Source: Phascolomyces articulosus
Lineage: Eukaryota; Mucoromycota; Mucoromycetes; Mucorales; Lichtheimiaceae
Length of the DNA: 64,000 bases
Reading direction: 5' to 3'
Assembly: GCA_025677815.1 (NCBI GenBank)
Contig: JAIXMP010000002.1
Location: 806,001 to 870,000, forward strand
Part shown: one piece after another, positions 23,471-35,413 of the stretch
Position numbering within the stretch: position 1 is the stretch's first letter
How the letters are laid out: every line of letters begins with the position of its first letter
Notes under the pieces: model-generated
The model's input: the letters and a program-made list of their open reading frames with translations, nothing else
What the model was told of the DNA's origin: nothing
The model's database searches: none
Translations under genes and position numbers: made by a program

Positions 23471-25569
23471 ATGACAGGAACAAAACGCAAGTCAGATCCA
23501 AAAGAAATTAATTCATCGCAACAGGAAAAACGCATCGCCACAGATAAATCAAAATGGCACCATAGCAGCACAACAAAAAAAATAAAAGAGATCCTCGAAA
23601 ATGGGCACACCATGCAAGTCATCAACAAAACCACGTGTACTATTCAAGATTTACAAACTGAAATGCTACTCATACTTCAACTACGTGCCATGGCATATGC
23701 CCAAAAAGGACGATATGAAGAAGAGCTTCACGACGCACTCTCTATGATGACATTTGCACCTCATGATACAGCTGGATATTTGTACTTGGGGCGCCGATAT
23801 GCATATCAAGGATATCAAAAACGAGCGATGGATGTGTTGAACAAAGGATTGGAAAAGGTATCAGAAGCCCACCCAGAGTATGAACTATTACTTGAAGAAA
23901 AAGACAAGACGCAAAAACTATTGGATGACCGGGTTGATTTTTTTACTTGTCTTCCTTATGATATTGCCTGTCGTATTATCGATTTCACTCCAGCAGACAC
24001 GGTGACCCACTGCTCTCGCGTATCATCCTCCTGGCGCTCCCTCGTGTTGAACTACCCACTACCCTGGCGTAAAATCGATGCGAGTATACTTGAAACAATT
24101 GATTACAAAAAGTGTCTTCATTCAGTTATTCTTCTGCCTTCTATTAGTCACCATGTCGAAGTCTTTGATGGATTACCATACGACCGTGGCTATGAAACAC
24201 GTTTCCTCAAACTTCTTCAAACAAATAACTTTTCAAATCTTTGCTCGCTAAAAATGACATGCGTTGGTAAGTATATTTTATGCCAAAAAGGAATAACCAA
24301 TGAAAAAAATAAAAGTAGACAAAAAACTAAAACAATCGACAACTAGAAAATACGCAAATGTCTTATCATACTTTATTTTGTTCTGCTTTGACAAGTATCT
24401 CGGGCTCCTTGAAGTCATTAAATATATTCTCCATGAATACAGAGGGTATACCGAATGTGTCGCAAATCCTTTCCATCTGTCATCGACTTACCTCACTTCG
24501 ATTAGATACACGTTGGATGGATCATATGTTTGCACCGTTTCACGTACCATATTCTACTCATTTGACCAGAATCGAGTTGTGTTGTAAGGATGAAGTTGGA
24601 GGAATAGAATTACAAAAGTTTTTACAATCATCACCCAATCTTCGTTGGTTTTCTGTTACCAAGTGTAACCCCATCGGTTTTTATGAAACTATCCAAAAAT
24701 ACTGCCCCAACTTGAACGTACTTTTTCTCGGTGAAAAACATTTTGCAGGGTATAATACAGAAAAGTGGTGCTTGGATGTAAATCAGAAAGAAGGACTTCA
24801 AGTGGTCCATGCTACTTTGCATTTAATTGGACTTGGATTTATAAAGCTATTGGAAAAACATGTTCATACCTTACTTGGATTATCATTGGGAAAAGCTCTA
24901 TCATTCGGCCAAATACGATATCAAGAAAGCGTGACATTAAATAGTGAATTTTGGGATGAGTTTTCAACATTGAATTTCAACAACTTGACCCGCTTCATAT
25001 TGTACAGAACAGCACTTAATAGTACACGTCATCATATTGGCAATACACTAAAGAATATGCCAAACTTGGAAATCTTGCAACTTGAGGAAGTACGCGACAA
25101 ACTCTCATCCTGCGCATTCAACAGTATTAAAAAGATGCATAAACTCTCCGAACTCAAGATTGAAGACTGCCACTTTGATCCTATCGATCTACATCAGCTT
25201 CTTGAATTCTTTGTGCAAAACGAGGTGACGACATCATCACTCCATACTTTATTACTTCAAGGCAGATCGGTGGATGGGACTGCCATGGAAATCAGTGGCC
25301 AAATTAAAAGCTTAACAACTTTGATTATTCAATGGGGATCACGAGGCCCAAGACCAAGTGTAGAAAGATTTGTGAAGAGTGTCTCTCAGTTGCCTCGACT
25401 TGAGCAACTTATACTGAATGATATGGAGTTAACATCTGGGGATTTGAAAGTTCTGAACACAAGCATATCACTTAGGAGTGTCAGGCTTTTTGCAGTACAC
25501 GGTATTACCAAAGAGGATATGGAAGCATCCTTTTCTTCAAATATCAGCTATCTATTTACAGCTCCTTAG
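23471..25569 (+). CDS. TPR-F-box-LRR protein (Dia2/Pof3-like), copy A
   Basis: Likely a substrate receptor of an SCF ubiquitin ligase. Two exons, 23471-24266 and 24347-25569, encode 672 aa. Order of parts: basic N terminus (MTGTKRKSDP), a TPR-like helical repeat (about 60-150, with RAMAYAQKGRYEEELHDAL and YQKRAMDVLNKGLEKV), an F-box (about 158-200: FFTCLPYDIACRIIDF, CSRVSSSW), then leucine-rich repeats to the end (SPNLRWFSVTKCNPIGFYETIQKYCPNL; LPRLEQLILNDMEL). This TPR-F-box-LRR order is that of yeast Dia2 and fission yeast Pof3. I chose the Met at 23471 over the one 19 codons upstream because MTGTKRKSDP is conserved in the truncated copy next door. Intron position is shared with copy C, supporting tandem duplication. 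Substrate unknown. Confidence 0.9.
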
Positions 25570-25734
25570 GTGGATGATGGCGATATCGATTTCATATAAA
25601 CCTTTTATTAAACTAGAAAGCTTAAATAATAAAAATAAATGATCAATTAATTATGGAAGAATCAAGCCTCATATGAATGTAAGTTTTAATCCCGAATAGT
25701 TTCCTTTTTAACCTTACCAAGTTTTAGTACTACA

Positions 25735-26600
25735 ATGACAGGAACGAAACGCAAGTCAGATCCACATGACGATGATCCATCACACCTACCATGGATTCAG
25801 AATGACATCCTAGCGATGCGACTAAAAATAGGCTAGAGCTGCTTGACAACGATTACGCCGTGCAAGTCATTGACACCATCACAAAAACCATTCATGATTT
25901 AAATACAGAACTCATGCTTATGTTTCAATTACGCACCGAGGCCTTTGCCAAAGAAGGACGATATAAGCAAGAACTTCAAGATGCACAAGCAACCATGACC
26001 TATGCGCCAGCTGATACAGGCGGATATGTACTTACAGCACGTCGGTATATATGCCAAGGATACCAAAAACGTGCACTGGATGTTCTCAATACAGGATTGG
26101 AGCAAGTGCCACACACTCACTCAGATTATATTACACTACTCCAAGAAAAAGATATACCACAAAAAGGACTGGATCATTGTGTTGACTTTTTCATCCGACT
26201 TCCTTATGATATTATCTGTCATGTTATCAACTATATTCCAACAAGTACAATCATAAACTGCTCGCGGGTGTTTTCCGCCTGGAGTAGTCTAATACTAAAA
26301 CATCCTGTCCTCTGGCGTGATATACATACATACGCAGTTGAATGTCCCACAAGTGAACCCCATCCATATCAACTCTTACGTTCTATTAGTCACTATGTTG
26401 ATACATTCCGTAGATTTCCATCTGGTAAGTCATCATGCAGCACAATGTCTTAAATTTCTTCAAACACTTGGTTTACCAAATCTTCACTCATTATACGTTG
26501 AAGATATTGTCAGTAAGTGCTCTACTTCTATATTTAACTATATAGTCAACTCCCAGTTTTTGCATTCTCGTTTTTTACAGATCCGTCACATTGTGTAACA
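25735..26600 (+). pseudogene. Truncated TPR-F-box copy B
   Basis: Starts like copy A (MTGTKRKSDP at 25735), but a TAG follows after 33 codons. The conserved HTMQV start of the TPR block has GTG in place of ATG at 25860. The TPR and F-box regions then read open to 26453 (QLRTEAFAKEGRYKQELQDA; FFIRLPYDIICHVINYIP; CSRVFSAWSSL). After ISHYVDTFRRFPSG the frame shifts, QCLKFLQTLGLPNLHSLYVED continues in another frame, and homology ends near 26600. The entire LRR exon is missing. A product of about 197 aa (TPR plus F-box only) is conceivable if translation starts at a non-AUG codon or a spliced leader exon, but pseudogene is the simpler reading. Confidence 0.8.
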
Positions 26601-27157
26601 AGGATTCCGAATGTTGGTCTTCAAGGCAGCGAAGGATATATTTTGAGATGATGTTTGTAAAAGAGAGTTTATAGTGTTACACCCTGCTCAGTCAATAATT
26701 CGCTATTTTGTGGATGGTATCATAATGCTATATAGTATATATATGAAATCCTTAAAATATAGTAATGAAAAAATTTGATACTGTATCTTTTTTTTTATCA
26801 GTGTAGTTATGATTTTCGAATTTAAGATTCTCATCTGTAGCGTAGAATGTATTGACGACATTTCCTTCCAATATTCAAATCCACTTTGTTCCCTTTGCTG
26901 CTGCTGCTGCTACTGATGATGATGATGATGATGATGAGGAGGAGGAGGAGGAGGAGGAGGAGGAGGAGGAGGAGGACAGTAATTTCTGAAACGTTGATGT
27001 TAAGAACTACCATATCAATAAGCGTTGAGCCCTATGAATGATGTTTAAACACTTTTATTATTCACCTCAGCCATTTTGTATCACCTGGCAGCGTTGGGCT
27101 AATGCCTCCTTTTTTTTTGTGTTCCTTTTGTTTTCCTAATCAGCCTTTTGTATTCTA
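26601..27157. other. Intergenic with compound trinucleotide repeat
   Basis: Between truncated copy B and copy C. A compound GCT-GAT-GAG trinucleotide repeat occupies about 26897-26975. Otherwise AT-rich, with a probable promoter for copy C; no gene. Confidence 0.6.
26897..26975. repeat. Compound (GCT)n(GAT)n(GAG)n microsatellite
   Basis: Three adjoining trinucleotide tracts on the plus strand. Open frames across it are artefacts of the repeat. Confidence 0.9.
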
Positions 27158-29305
27158 ATGACTTTATCCAATGGAAGAAAAAATCCAAACCAAAAAACTT
27201 CCCCATCTTTACAAAGACAAATGACTATAGAAACAACAGAATGGGATCATAACCAAGTAACAAAAAACATAAAAAGCGCTCTTGACAATGGACACACCAT
27301 GCAAGTCATCCATGAAACCACCAATGCTATTCAAATTTTACAAACTGAATTCAGTCTTATGCTTCGACTCCGTGCCATGGCGTATGCACGAGAAGGACAG
27401 TATAAGCAAGAACTAGAGGACGCGCTCTCGATGGTGACCTATGCACCCCACGACCCAGCTGGCTATTTGTATTTGTCATGTCGCTATATATATCAAGGAT
27501 ATCAACAACGGGCGATGGATGTCCTTGATCAAGGATTGGCGCAGGTGCCAGATACACATCCGAGTTATGAATTATTATTGCAGGGAAAGGAACAGACGCA
27601 AATACGATTAGATCATCGTGTCAATTTTTTTACCTGTCTTCCTTATGATATTATTTGTCGCATTATAGAGTTTATTCCAGAAAGCACCATTACTCATTGT
27701 TCACGCGTGTCTTCAGCATGGCGCAATATAGTATTAAACCACCCAGTGCTCTGGCGTACAATGTATGCTTTTGGCATCTTTACCGACAAAAATAATAATA
27801 CAAGTTTTTCTCGAGCTAGACTGTTGCCTTCTGTGAGCCGCCATATTGAAACCTTTTTTATTGTACCTTTTATGGGTGATGATGTTGGGATACGATGTCT
27901 ACAATTATTCAAAACATGTGATTTTCCAAACCTTCATACGTTAAAGATATCGTATAAACGTGGGTCTATCAATTCCAGGATTTATAAAAAAAAATAGAAT
28001 TGGGTCAAGGGACATAAAAAAAATAACTCGATTCATTTCTACTTCTTAGAAAACACACCAGAGTTTTACCCTGCCTTTTGTTTTGCATTAAGCCGCATTT
28101 CAAATACTTTGAGAGATTTGGATATATCCTCCACAAGGAGTGGCGATATACCCACTGTGTCCACACTTCTCTCCGCCTGTCAACACCTTACCTCACTTCG
28201 ATATCAGGTCTATGGAAAGGATAATAGATTTATACCATTTACTTTACCACACTCTTCTACTAGCTTAACAAGATTTGAACTGGATACCAACGAGAAAATC
28301 GGAGGCGTAGAATTACTAACACTATTGCAGTCATCTCCTCATCTTTCTTGGCTATCGATTGGAAATTGTGATGTTAATGACTTTTATCCTGTTATTCAGA
28401 AATATGGAACCGCTCTTAAAGTATTGATCGTAGGCCGAACATTACTTCTCAATTGGCGTGACTCTAATAAGTGGTACACGAACTTGGATCCCAAGGACCA
28501 AGGGCTTGCATCTATATCTGTTAGTCCCCATACAATTGGACCTGGATTTGTAAAGTTATTGGAACACCACTGTATCACACTCGGAAGAATAAATCTGGAT
28601 CAATCACCAACTCATTATAGGGAAGAAGAAGAGAAGACACTCACCAATTCAGATTGGTATAAAATGTCCACATTTGATTTCAAAAACCTATACTATCTCA
28701 AGCTAACCCGCACTGCCAATGATACCACACGTCAACATCTTGGACGCATGTTGACCCATATGCCCCACCTTAGCGTCCTTCTTCTGGAGGGTATCATTGA
28801 TCCACTCTCACACGACACATTCCACGCGCTTCAAAACATGTCTAAACTTTGTGATCTCTTGATCATTCAATGTAAATTTGATGTTTCTGATATGCATTCA
28901 TTTCTCACCACATTGGCTGAAAACAGCACCACCTCCTCCCCCTTGATTACATTGCAAATTCAGGGCGGATCCATGGATGAAACAGCCATGGAAATCACGG
29001 GTCAAATCAAAAGTTTGAAAACTCTAAAGGTCTCTACTGATTCGAAATCATCCAGAGCCAGTGTGGAGACGTTTGTTCAATATCTGTCTCAATTACCTCA
29101 ACTCGAACAACTTTATTTGGTTGATATAGACTTGATTCCTAAAGATTTACATGTTCTTGCGACAATCAAACTATTGAAAAGTATTGAACTTTATAGTGTA
29201 GGTGGCATTACCCAAGAAGATGTAGACACTGCTTTTCCTCCTCATGTAGACGCAGAATTTCAATCTCCTGATGATGTTAATATTGATTATGGTATTGGTA
29301 TTTGA
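27158..29305 (+). CDS. TPR-F-box-LRR protein (Dia2/Pof3-like), copy C
   Basis: Second intact member of the array, probable SCF ubiquitin-ligase substrate receptor. Exons 27158-27959 and 28050-29305 encode 685 aa. The donor is C|GTGGGT, chosen because it falls at exactly the same codon and phase as the copy A intron (LKISYK versus LKMTCV) and restores the frame into ENTPEFYPAFCF. TPR-like segment at about 60-150 (RAMAYAREGQYKQELEDAL; YQQRAMDVLDQGLAQV), F-box at about 158-200 (FFTCLPYDIICRIIEFIP; CSRVSSAWRNIVL), LRRs thereafter (SPHLSWLSIGNC; LPQLEQLYLVDIDL). The last residues are acidic (DDVNIDYGIGI). The N terminus differs from copy A (MTLSNGRKNPNQKTS). LRR surfaces differ considerably between A and C, suggesting different substrates; that is inference. 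Confidence 0.9.
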
Positions 29306-31812
29306 GGGGAAAGATGATATAGATAGTTAATGTATGTATATATGATTACCCTATAAATAGTAAACAATTTTTTTGTACTTAAAATATTCTGATATTGATG
29401 TAATGTGTAATATTATGTAAAAATATATATTCATTGTTCATGTATAAATTATCTATTGTTGTATGTTTTTATAATTAAAAAGAGTGCTACCGCTGATAAT
29501 ACCAGCTTTGTTTATAGAAATAATAATTGGGTGGGCTGATGATATTAGAAGATAAGCATATGTTAAAAAAAAGCTACATAGAAAAATATTTGCTTTCACA
29601 ACTATGTAGGAGTATACTCCTTGTCAAATTTCTTGTTATAGACTATGAGATTCACTTTAGTAATCTGATCCACATGTTGCCATGAGTAAGGGTTTACACG
29701 ACCATCCTAAACGACATCAGGTTTTCTATAAATTGATACGTATCTTCATGTAACAACAATTGGAAAAAAAAAGAGTTGGCAAAAAGATGATAACACATAT
29801 TATTCTCCTTCTTTTAACATTTTTAATTTATCAAGCAGTACTTCTTGATATAAAAATATATATAGGTATTTATACCTCGCTAGTCGAGTCATGTACTATC
29901 CAGTAATACCATAATATGCGCCACTTACCGTCACAAACATGGGAAAGGCTGCAGGTTTCATCATTTTCTCGCAAAGTATTTGAATGCTGTCGTTTTTTCA
30001 TAAGTTATTTCGGTATTCAATAAAATATATGAACAAAAATGTACCTAGGTTATGAACAGCATCATTGGCTCTTACATATAAATAGCGATAAATGAATAAG
30101 TAATAGATAAATGTATATCCTTTTCGGAAGCAAAATTCTTCATGATTTCTATCAACGGAAAATTTTAGCTTCAGTGTGTTATCATCTATAAGATAATACG
30201 AGTAATTTTCGAATTGCATTAATTATTTTAATGCTTTTCAATAAAAGATGAAAGAAAGATACGTTCATATGAAATTTCTACCCTTTTTCCAAGGGAGGAA
30301 GGTACGATATAAATCAATAACCTTGAGAAGAGTTGCTTTTATTAATTATTAATTTATAGCCTGCTACTACTAATGGAGGAAGTAGCCTATTAACCATGTA
30401 TTGACTGGTAGATGAACACATAGTTATAATTATGAATAGAATGGTTATAAAATGCCACTATTTATTCAGATGATTATGTATATTACCTTCCCATTGAAAT
30501 AAGTAATAATTATTAAAAAAGGATTGCATGAGATAAACAGGAAGCTAACAAACAAGACTATCTCTTGCCTGATAACAACAACAACAATAATAATAATAGA
30601 ATGCATTCAAAATCTAATTTCAATGTGTCTCATGATCCGTCTTTCTATGGTGAGAAAAACACCCATTAATCAAGGGCGAGACACATGACGTAATAGTTAA
30701 TTGTTATATTACCTAAAAGAAATGTATAGTACTCAAAAATAGTAAATCTTATTTTTGGAAGAGGTAGTCATATATCTGAGTAGCGCAGTAGACTCTATCA
30801 TAGTGGAGAAAGTAGAATAACTAGAGATGCATATATAAAAAGGCATGTCTATTATCGGACAGGTAAGATCAATGCTCTCTCAGAAGTAGACTGGTAAGAA
30901 TTAAGGGGTTGCTTGCAGTGGTTTAGTAGATTGATTACCAATAGCATGCAGGTCTTGATGTTATTGCTCTAATATACATAGACAGCTCATAGTATTGACA
31001 TATGGTTTCGTGTTTCACCAAGATGATCCAATGAATGACTGCTATTTATGATCCTCGATCCAAAAAAAGTGAAATTGATGTGTTTTAGACTATTGTTTTT
31101 GTTATTAAAGTGATTATCTCATGAAGAATGTCATAGAGTGTCAATATAATATGGTTGAAAAGAAATAAAAATAACGGATTCATGAAAAACTCTGATATGG
31201 ATGAAGAAAAAAAGTAGTTCATGCATATAAATTGGACGATCCAATGGTAGCTATACTACTTTATTGTTTTACAGGGTAAAAAAAAAGTGAAGGTTAAATT
31301 CCTTGAAGTTTATTAAAAAAGACTTTATAATAGAATCAGCAGGTATATCTTTCTTCTGGGGTGCATTGTTGTTGGTGAGTGGTTGTTGATTACACAAAAT
31401 ACATGTTTTTGTAGTACTCTTATTCAAGTGAGCACGAGAATGGATCCTAAATGAAAGGAAAAGGAGAAAAAAGTTATCATTAAAATAAAGTGTAGGGTAA
31501 AAGTCATCTCATCACCATTTTAAATAAGAATTATTATTATTAGTTTTAATATTATCATATTATTATTTTGCTTCTATTATAACAAACGATCATCGACCAA
31601 GAAAGGTCTAACTTTTCGGTTACAGCTGCATAATAGACCAAAACTTGGTTTTTAATAGTTAGCTGAAAAGAAATAATCCCCTCTTTCTTTCTTATTGTTT
31701 GTCGCGCAACAAAAGAATCATATCAACAAACTTTTGGGTACGTCAGATTCCTATTTTTATATATAAAATAGCCAATCAATCTCTATCCCCTTCCCATTGC
31801 CAACAACGCATC
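29306..31812. other. Intergenic
   Basis: About 2.5 kb of AT-rich sequence between the F-box array and the FHA gene. It holds only short ORFs with no recognisable features (longest 29998-30219, minus). Nothing functional is visible apart from the likely promoter of the FHA gene at the right end. Confidence 0.5.
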
Positions 31813-34028
31813 ATGACCGCACAATTACAACGTACCGAAGAAGAGGAAGAAGAAGATAAATCAAACGTACAAAAACGTAAACTACATATACTTTTTATTA
31901 CATGAAGCACGATTTTTTTTCTTGTGTTGTCATCCAATCACTTATAAAAAAGAGCCATCCATGAATAACTCACAAGGAAAAACAAAATATACATTTTCAA
32001 TGAACCATCATGTAGTTGCAATGGCACAGTCTTCATCTATGGGTGTTGTCACTGTGATTTTACAACCTCGCCATTCCATGTTTCAGACGAAAACACTCGA
32101 ATTACGAGACAAGTTACATGTACGCATAGGACGACAAACATCATCAAAAACTGCACCAGGACCATTGAATGGGTACTTTGATTCCAAAGTCTTGTCAAGA
32201 ACCCATGCCGAGATTTGGAGCGAAAAGAGTAAAGTAGGTTTGAATGGAGGTCACTATACCAGGGAAAGGAAGAAAAAGGTTTTGGCTTCACGTTGAATGG
32301 GAGAGGGGGGGTGATTATATATATCTATCTATATATGTGAATGTGTATGGCAAGAGTGAGAGGGGTGGGATAATAGAAAGACTTACAAATGGACACCATA
32401 TGAACTGAAAAACAAAATGACTCTTCATCTATATAAAGGTATATATTAAGGATGTAAAATCAAGTAATGGCACGTTTTTAAACGGACGAAGGCTTTCCAA
32501 TGAAAATGAAGAAAGTTTACCAATGGAATTAAAGTCAACGGACGAATTGGAATTTGGAATAGATATATCACAAGATGATGGGTCGAGTAAGTTGTAATAT
32601 TTAAGGATTGGGTCAAAAGAGAGGGGAGTGTCCAGGATGGATGGATGATGCGTATCTCTTAAGCGACTAATCAATGAACTTATTTTGTATATACTTATAG
32701 TTCTTTACCATAAAGTCGCATGTCAAGTTCATATTATTCCAACATCATTATCCCAGTTGGATAGTAGTATGCTTAAAGAACTTAATATTGGATTATCGAA
32801 TGGTTCGGATCATCATCACAATAATAATACTGTAAGATATATATTTTAATGGAAAAACTCGCGTGATATATGAAGGATTTTTATGGGTTTTGGAGAGGGA
32901 GGAGGAGATGAGAAACTTATTATGTAAAATACTATTTTTTTTAGTTACAACGAAAATCATCCACTTCATCTATATCGACTATATCCTCAGCGACAGCATC
33001 CACTGCAGTAGATTATACGTCTTCATCCTCCCCTATTTCAACAAACAATAAACGATCAGGAAGGAATTGGGAACTTTTATTAGCTAAATTACAGGTAAAT
33101 TTCTTCTCCATTGAATGATTTTTTTTCCCCCAAAAAAAACTTGCATCAAATAAAAAAGGGAAAGAAAGAGAGAAAAAGAGATTAGTCCATGTGCATCCCC
33201 ATAAAAAACGGATTATTTAATCTGATCTTTTCGCAAAATTAGGCCGAGGTACAAAGATCCAAACAGCTGGAAAATCAGCTGAGATCGGTGAAAGATGTGA
33301 TTACCGATGTGGATAAAGCATTAAACAATAATCGGATGGAAAAAGCGGTAATGAAAATTTTTTTTGTTCATGAATCCGGATGGCGTCATATGTTGTTTAC
33401 TCAATTGTTTATTCTATTTTGTAGGATGCTAGGATTGTTTTATTACAACAAAAATTACATGAGACACAACAACAAGTGACTTCATATGCAGAAAAATGTC
33501 GACATCAAGACCAAGCGATATTAGCTGCATCAAAAGAATTGCATCGACTTCAACATACAATACAACAATTACAACAAGAACGTGAACAGAAGGGACATAT
33601 GGGTCAGGGGGATGATGCTATGGACGAAAACGATGATGATGACGATTCTATTCTGGATACTACACAACGACAAGTGGAAGAATTGAAATTGATATTAGAT
33701 GAACAAAAACATCGATTAAACAAAGATTTGGCAGCTGAGAAGGCACGCTGTATTGAATATGAGAATAAATGTTTGGTGTTAGAACGAAGGATCAAGAAAC
33801 TAGAACAAGAACGGAAACCGGCTACAAGTCTTGCTGATGTATTACAGGTAAGATTCAAGGGTGCAGTGGTACAAAAGAAGAACGATAGGTTTAGTTTATA
33901 TAAAGTGTGTGATCTTCTAACAAAATAGAAATTTCTTCCATGTATTTTAGATGCGTGCTGTGCAAATAGCATTAGCTATTCTTATGGGTATTATATCCGC
34001 TTTATTATATGTACTATTTGCTATTTAA
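31813..34028 (+). CDS. FHA-domain, coiled-coil, tail-anchored protein (SLMAP/Far10/Csc1-like STRIPAK subunit)
   Basis: Eight exons (31813-31876, 31953-32233, 32439-32586, 32701-32831, 32945-33094, 33243-33347, 33425-33847, 33951-34028) join in frame to 459 aa. FHA domain at about residues 52-150 with the phosphothreonine-binding landmarks GR (81-82), SRTH (103-106) and NGT (125-127: KDVKSSNGTFLNG). A His/Asn- and Ser-rich linker follows, then long coiled coil (AEVQRSKQLENQL onward, broken by an acidic DENDDDDD loop), and a C-terminal hydrophobic anchor (ALAILMGIISALLYVLFAI). This FHA-coiled coil-tail anchor order is that of SLMAP, yeast Far9/Far10 and fission yeast Csc1, membrane-bound parts of the STRIPAK/FAR phosphatase complex that work with PP2A. 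The 64-nt first exon is inferred from splice sites and frame; if it is not used, translation would begin at 31961. Confidence 0.88.
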
Positions 34029-34948
34029 AAGAAAAAAACAACAACAATAACAACCAATCATTTTATCATCATCATTTCATCCAATTGACACACGAATGCA
34101 TCATGAGCCCTTTAATCCTCCTTATTATTCATGTAATACTTGACGAAGAAAGATAATATTTGTTATTTAGTATACCCCCAAACTCCACCCACCTCTCCCC
34201 ACACACACACACAACACATTGCTACAAAGATATTTCATTATATTATATTATATTATATTTATTTTTAAATGTATTAAAAAGAAGAGAAACATGATCTATT
34301 TCATTAATAATAATAATAATAATAATAATGTGCATTTCTATTGTTATACAAGATAGATCCCAGACTTTTTGATCCATGTAACCCATTTGACTTTATTTCA
34401 ACCGGAGCCATGCACCCGTTTATCGGGTATTACAAAAATCGTCATGCAGCCAGAGACGCCTTTCCCCCCCTAAACTCTCCTGCTTCCGAAACATAAAAAA
34501 GATTTACACACTTAAAAGACGATCCCCATTGCATTAGTTATCTATTGATGTGCGTGGTATATATATATAATATTATTATTATTATTATTATTATATTTGT
34601 GCAAAAGAATTTGTTTGTTTGTGATAATGATGAAGTATACAAAGATATCATGTGTATGGATGGGCTGGGAGGAGAAGAAGAAGAAGAAGAAGAAGAAGAA
34701 GAAGAAGAAGAAAAGCAATTATATATGTACAACTGAGCGATCAAATAATAATAAAAAAAGATAAATTGTTTTACATTGAAATGAAAATAAACAAGAAGGG
34801 TTTTCCAAGTGATGAAATATATGAATGTACGTTTGTATTTGTGTGTTGGGCTTTTTTTTGTTGTTGTTGATATTGAGCAAGTTGGCTGGTATTTGTTGAT
34901 AAGAAAGGGCAGTCGTCGTTGTTGTTGCGATACAGTAGAAGGTTTTTC
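34029..34948. other. Intergenic between convergent genes
   Basis: 3' flanks of the FHA gene and of the Gly/Tyr-rich gene. Holds ATT (about 34570-34593) and GAA (about 34673-34712) microsatellites and a CA run near 34200. Open frames encoding poly-Arg, poly-Glu or poly-Ser here are GAA-repeat artefacts. Confidence 0.6.
34673..34712. repeat. GAA trinucleotide microsatellite
   Basis: A run of GAA/GAG triplets on the plus strand. GAA repeats can form triplex DNA; here they lie between convergent genes. Confidence 0.9.
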
Positions 34949-35413
34949 TTAATAAACATCATTACTCTTCCATAAATCTTTGACAGAACTAACATAGTTC
35001 ATTTCACCAGGATAATGTCGTCTTCCATAAGAATCATACATGCCAAGTGTAGGTGAATAAGGACTACCATAATACGAGGATGAACCATACCGGATTCGAT
35101 TCAAAATACTTCGAAATAAACCTGGACCACGATATCTTCCTCCATAATATCCACTATATGAAGGGTAATAGCTACCTCCATAAGCACCATAACCTCCTCC
35201 ACCATACATATAAGAAGAAGGGCCACCGTATGCGCCATAACCTCCACCGTACATGTATGGATTATTATATCCCATACCACCGTATCCACCATAGCCACCG
35301 TATGGATTGTTATACACTAAAAGAAAAAGATGTCAGAAAAATCTTTTCATTGTAAAGAAGATGGAAAAATAAATAATAATTATAAAAAACTCACTTGAAT
35401 GATAGTATGACAT
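34949..35413 (-). CDS. Small glycine/tyrosine-rich protein
   Basis: Two exons, 35413-35395 and 35316-34949, encode 128 aa. The 19-nt first exon (MSYYHS) is chosen because it supplies an ATG, a GTGAGT donor and correct phase. The N-terminal half is Gly/Tyr repeats (GGYGGYGGMGYNNPYMYGGG) of prion-like, low-complexity type. The C-terminal half is less biased: a basic LFRSILNRIRYG segment, then a SPTLGMYDSYGRRHYPGE block and DLWKS near the end. No signal peptide or membrane segment. Such proteins can form condensates or coat structures, but no function can be assigned. The frame is long and biased enough, with good splice sites, to support a real gene. Confidence 0.65.

Noticed and set aside
30110..30125. 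ATATCCTTTT word resembling a U12 5' splice site
   Set aside because: It is in an intergenic stretch with no coding exon on either side.
34652..34870. ORF encoding a poly-Arg run, with poly-Glu and poly-Ser frames on the same DNA
   Set aside because: All are translations of the GAA microsatellite at 34673-34712.
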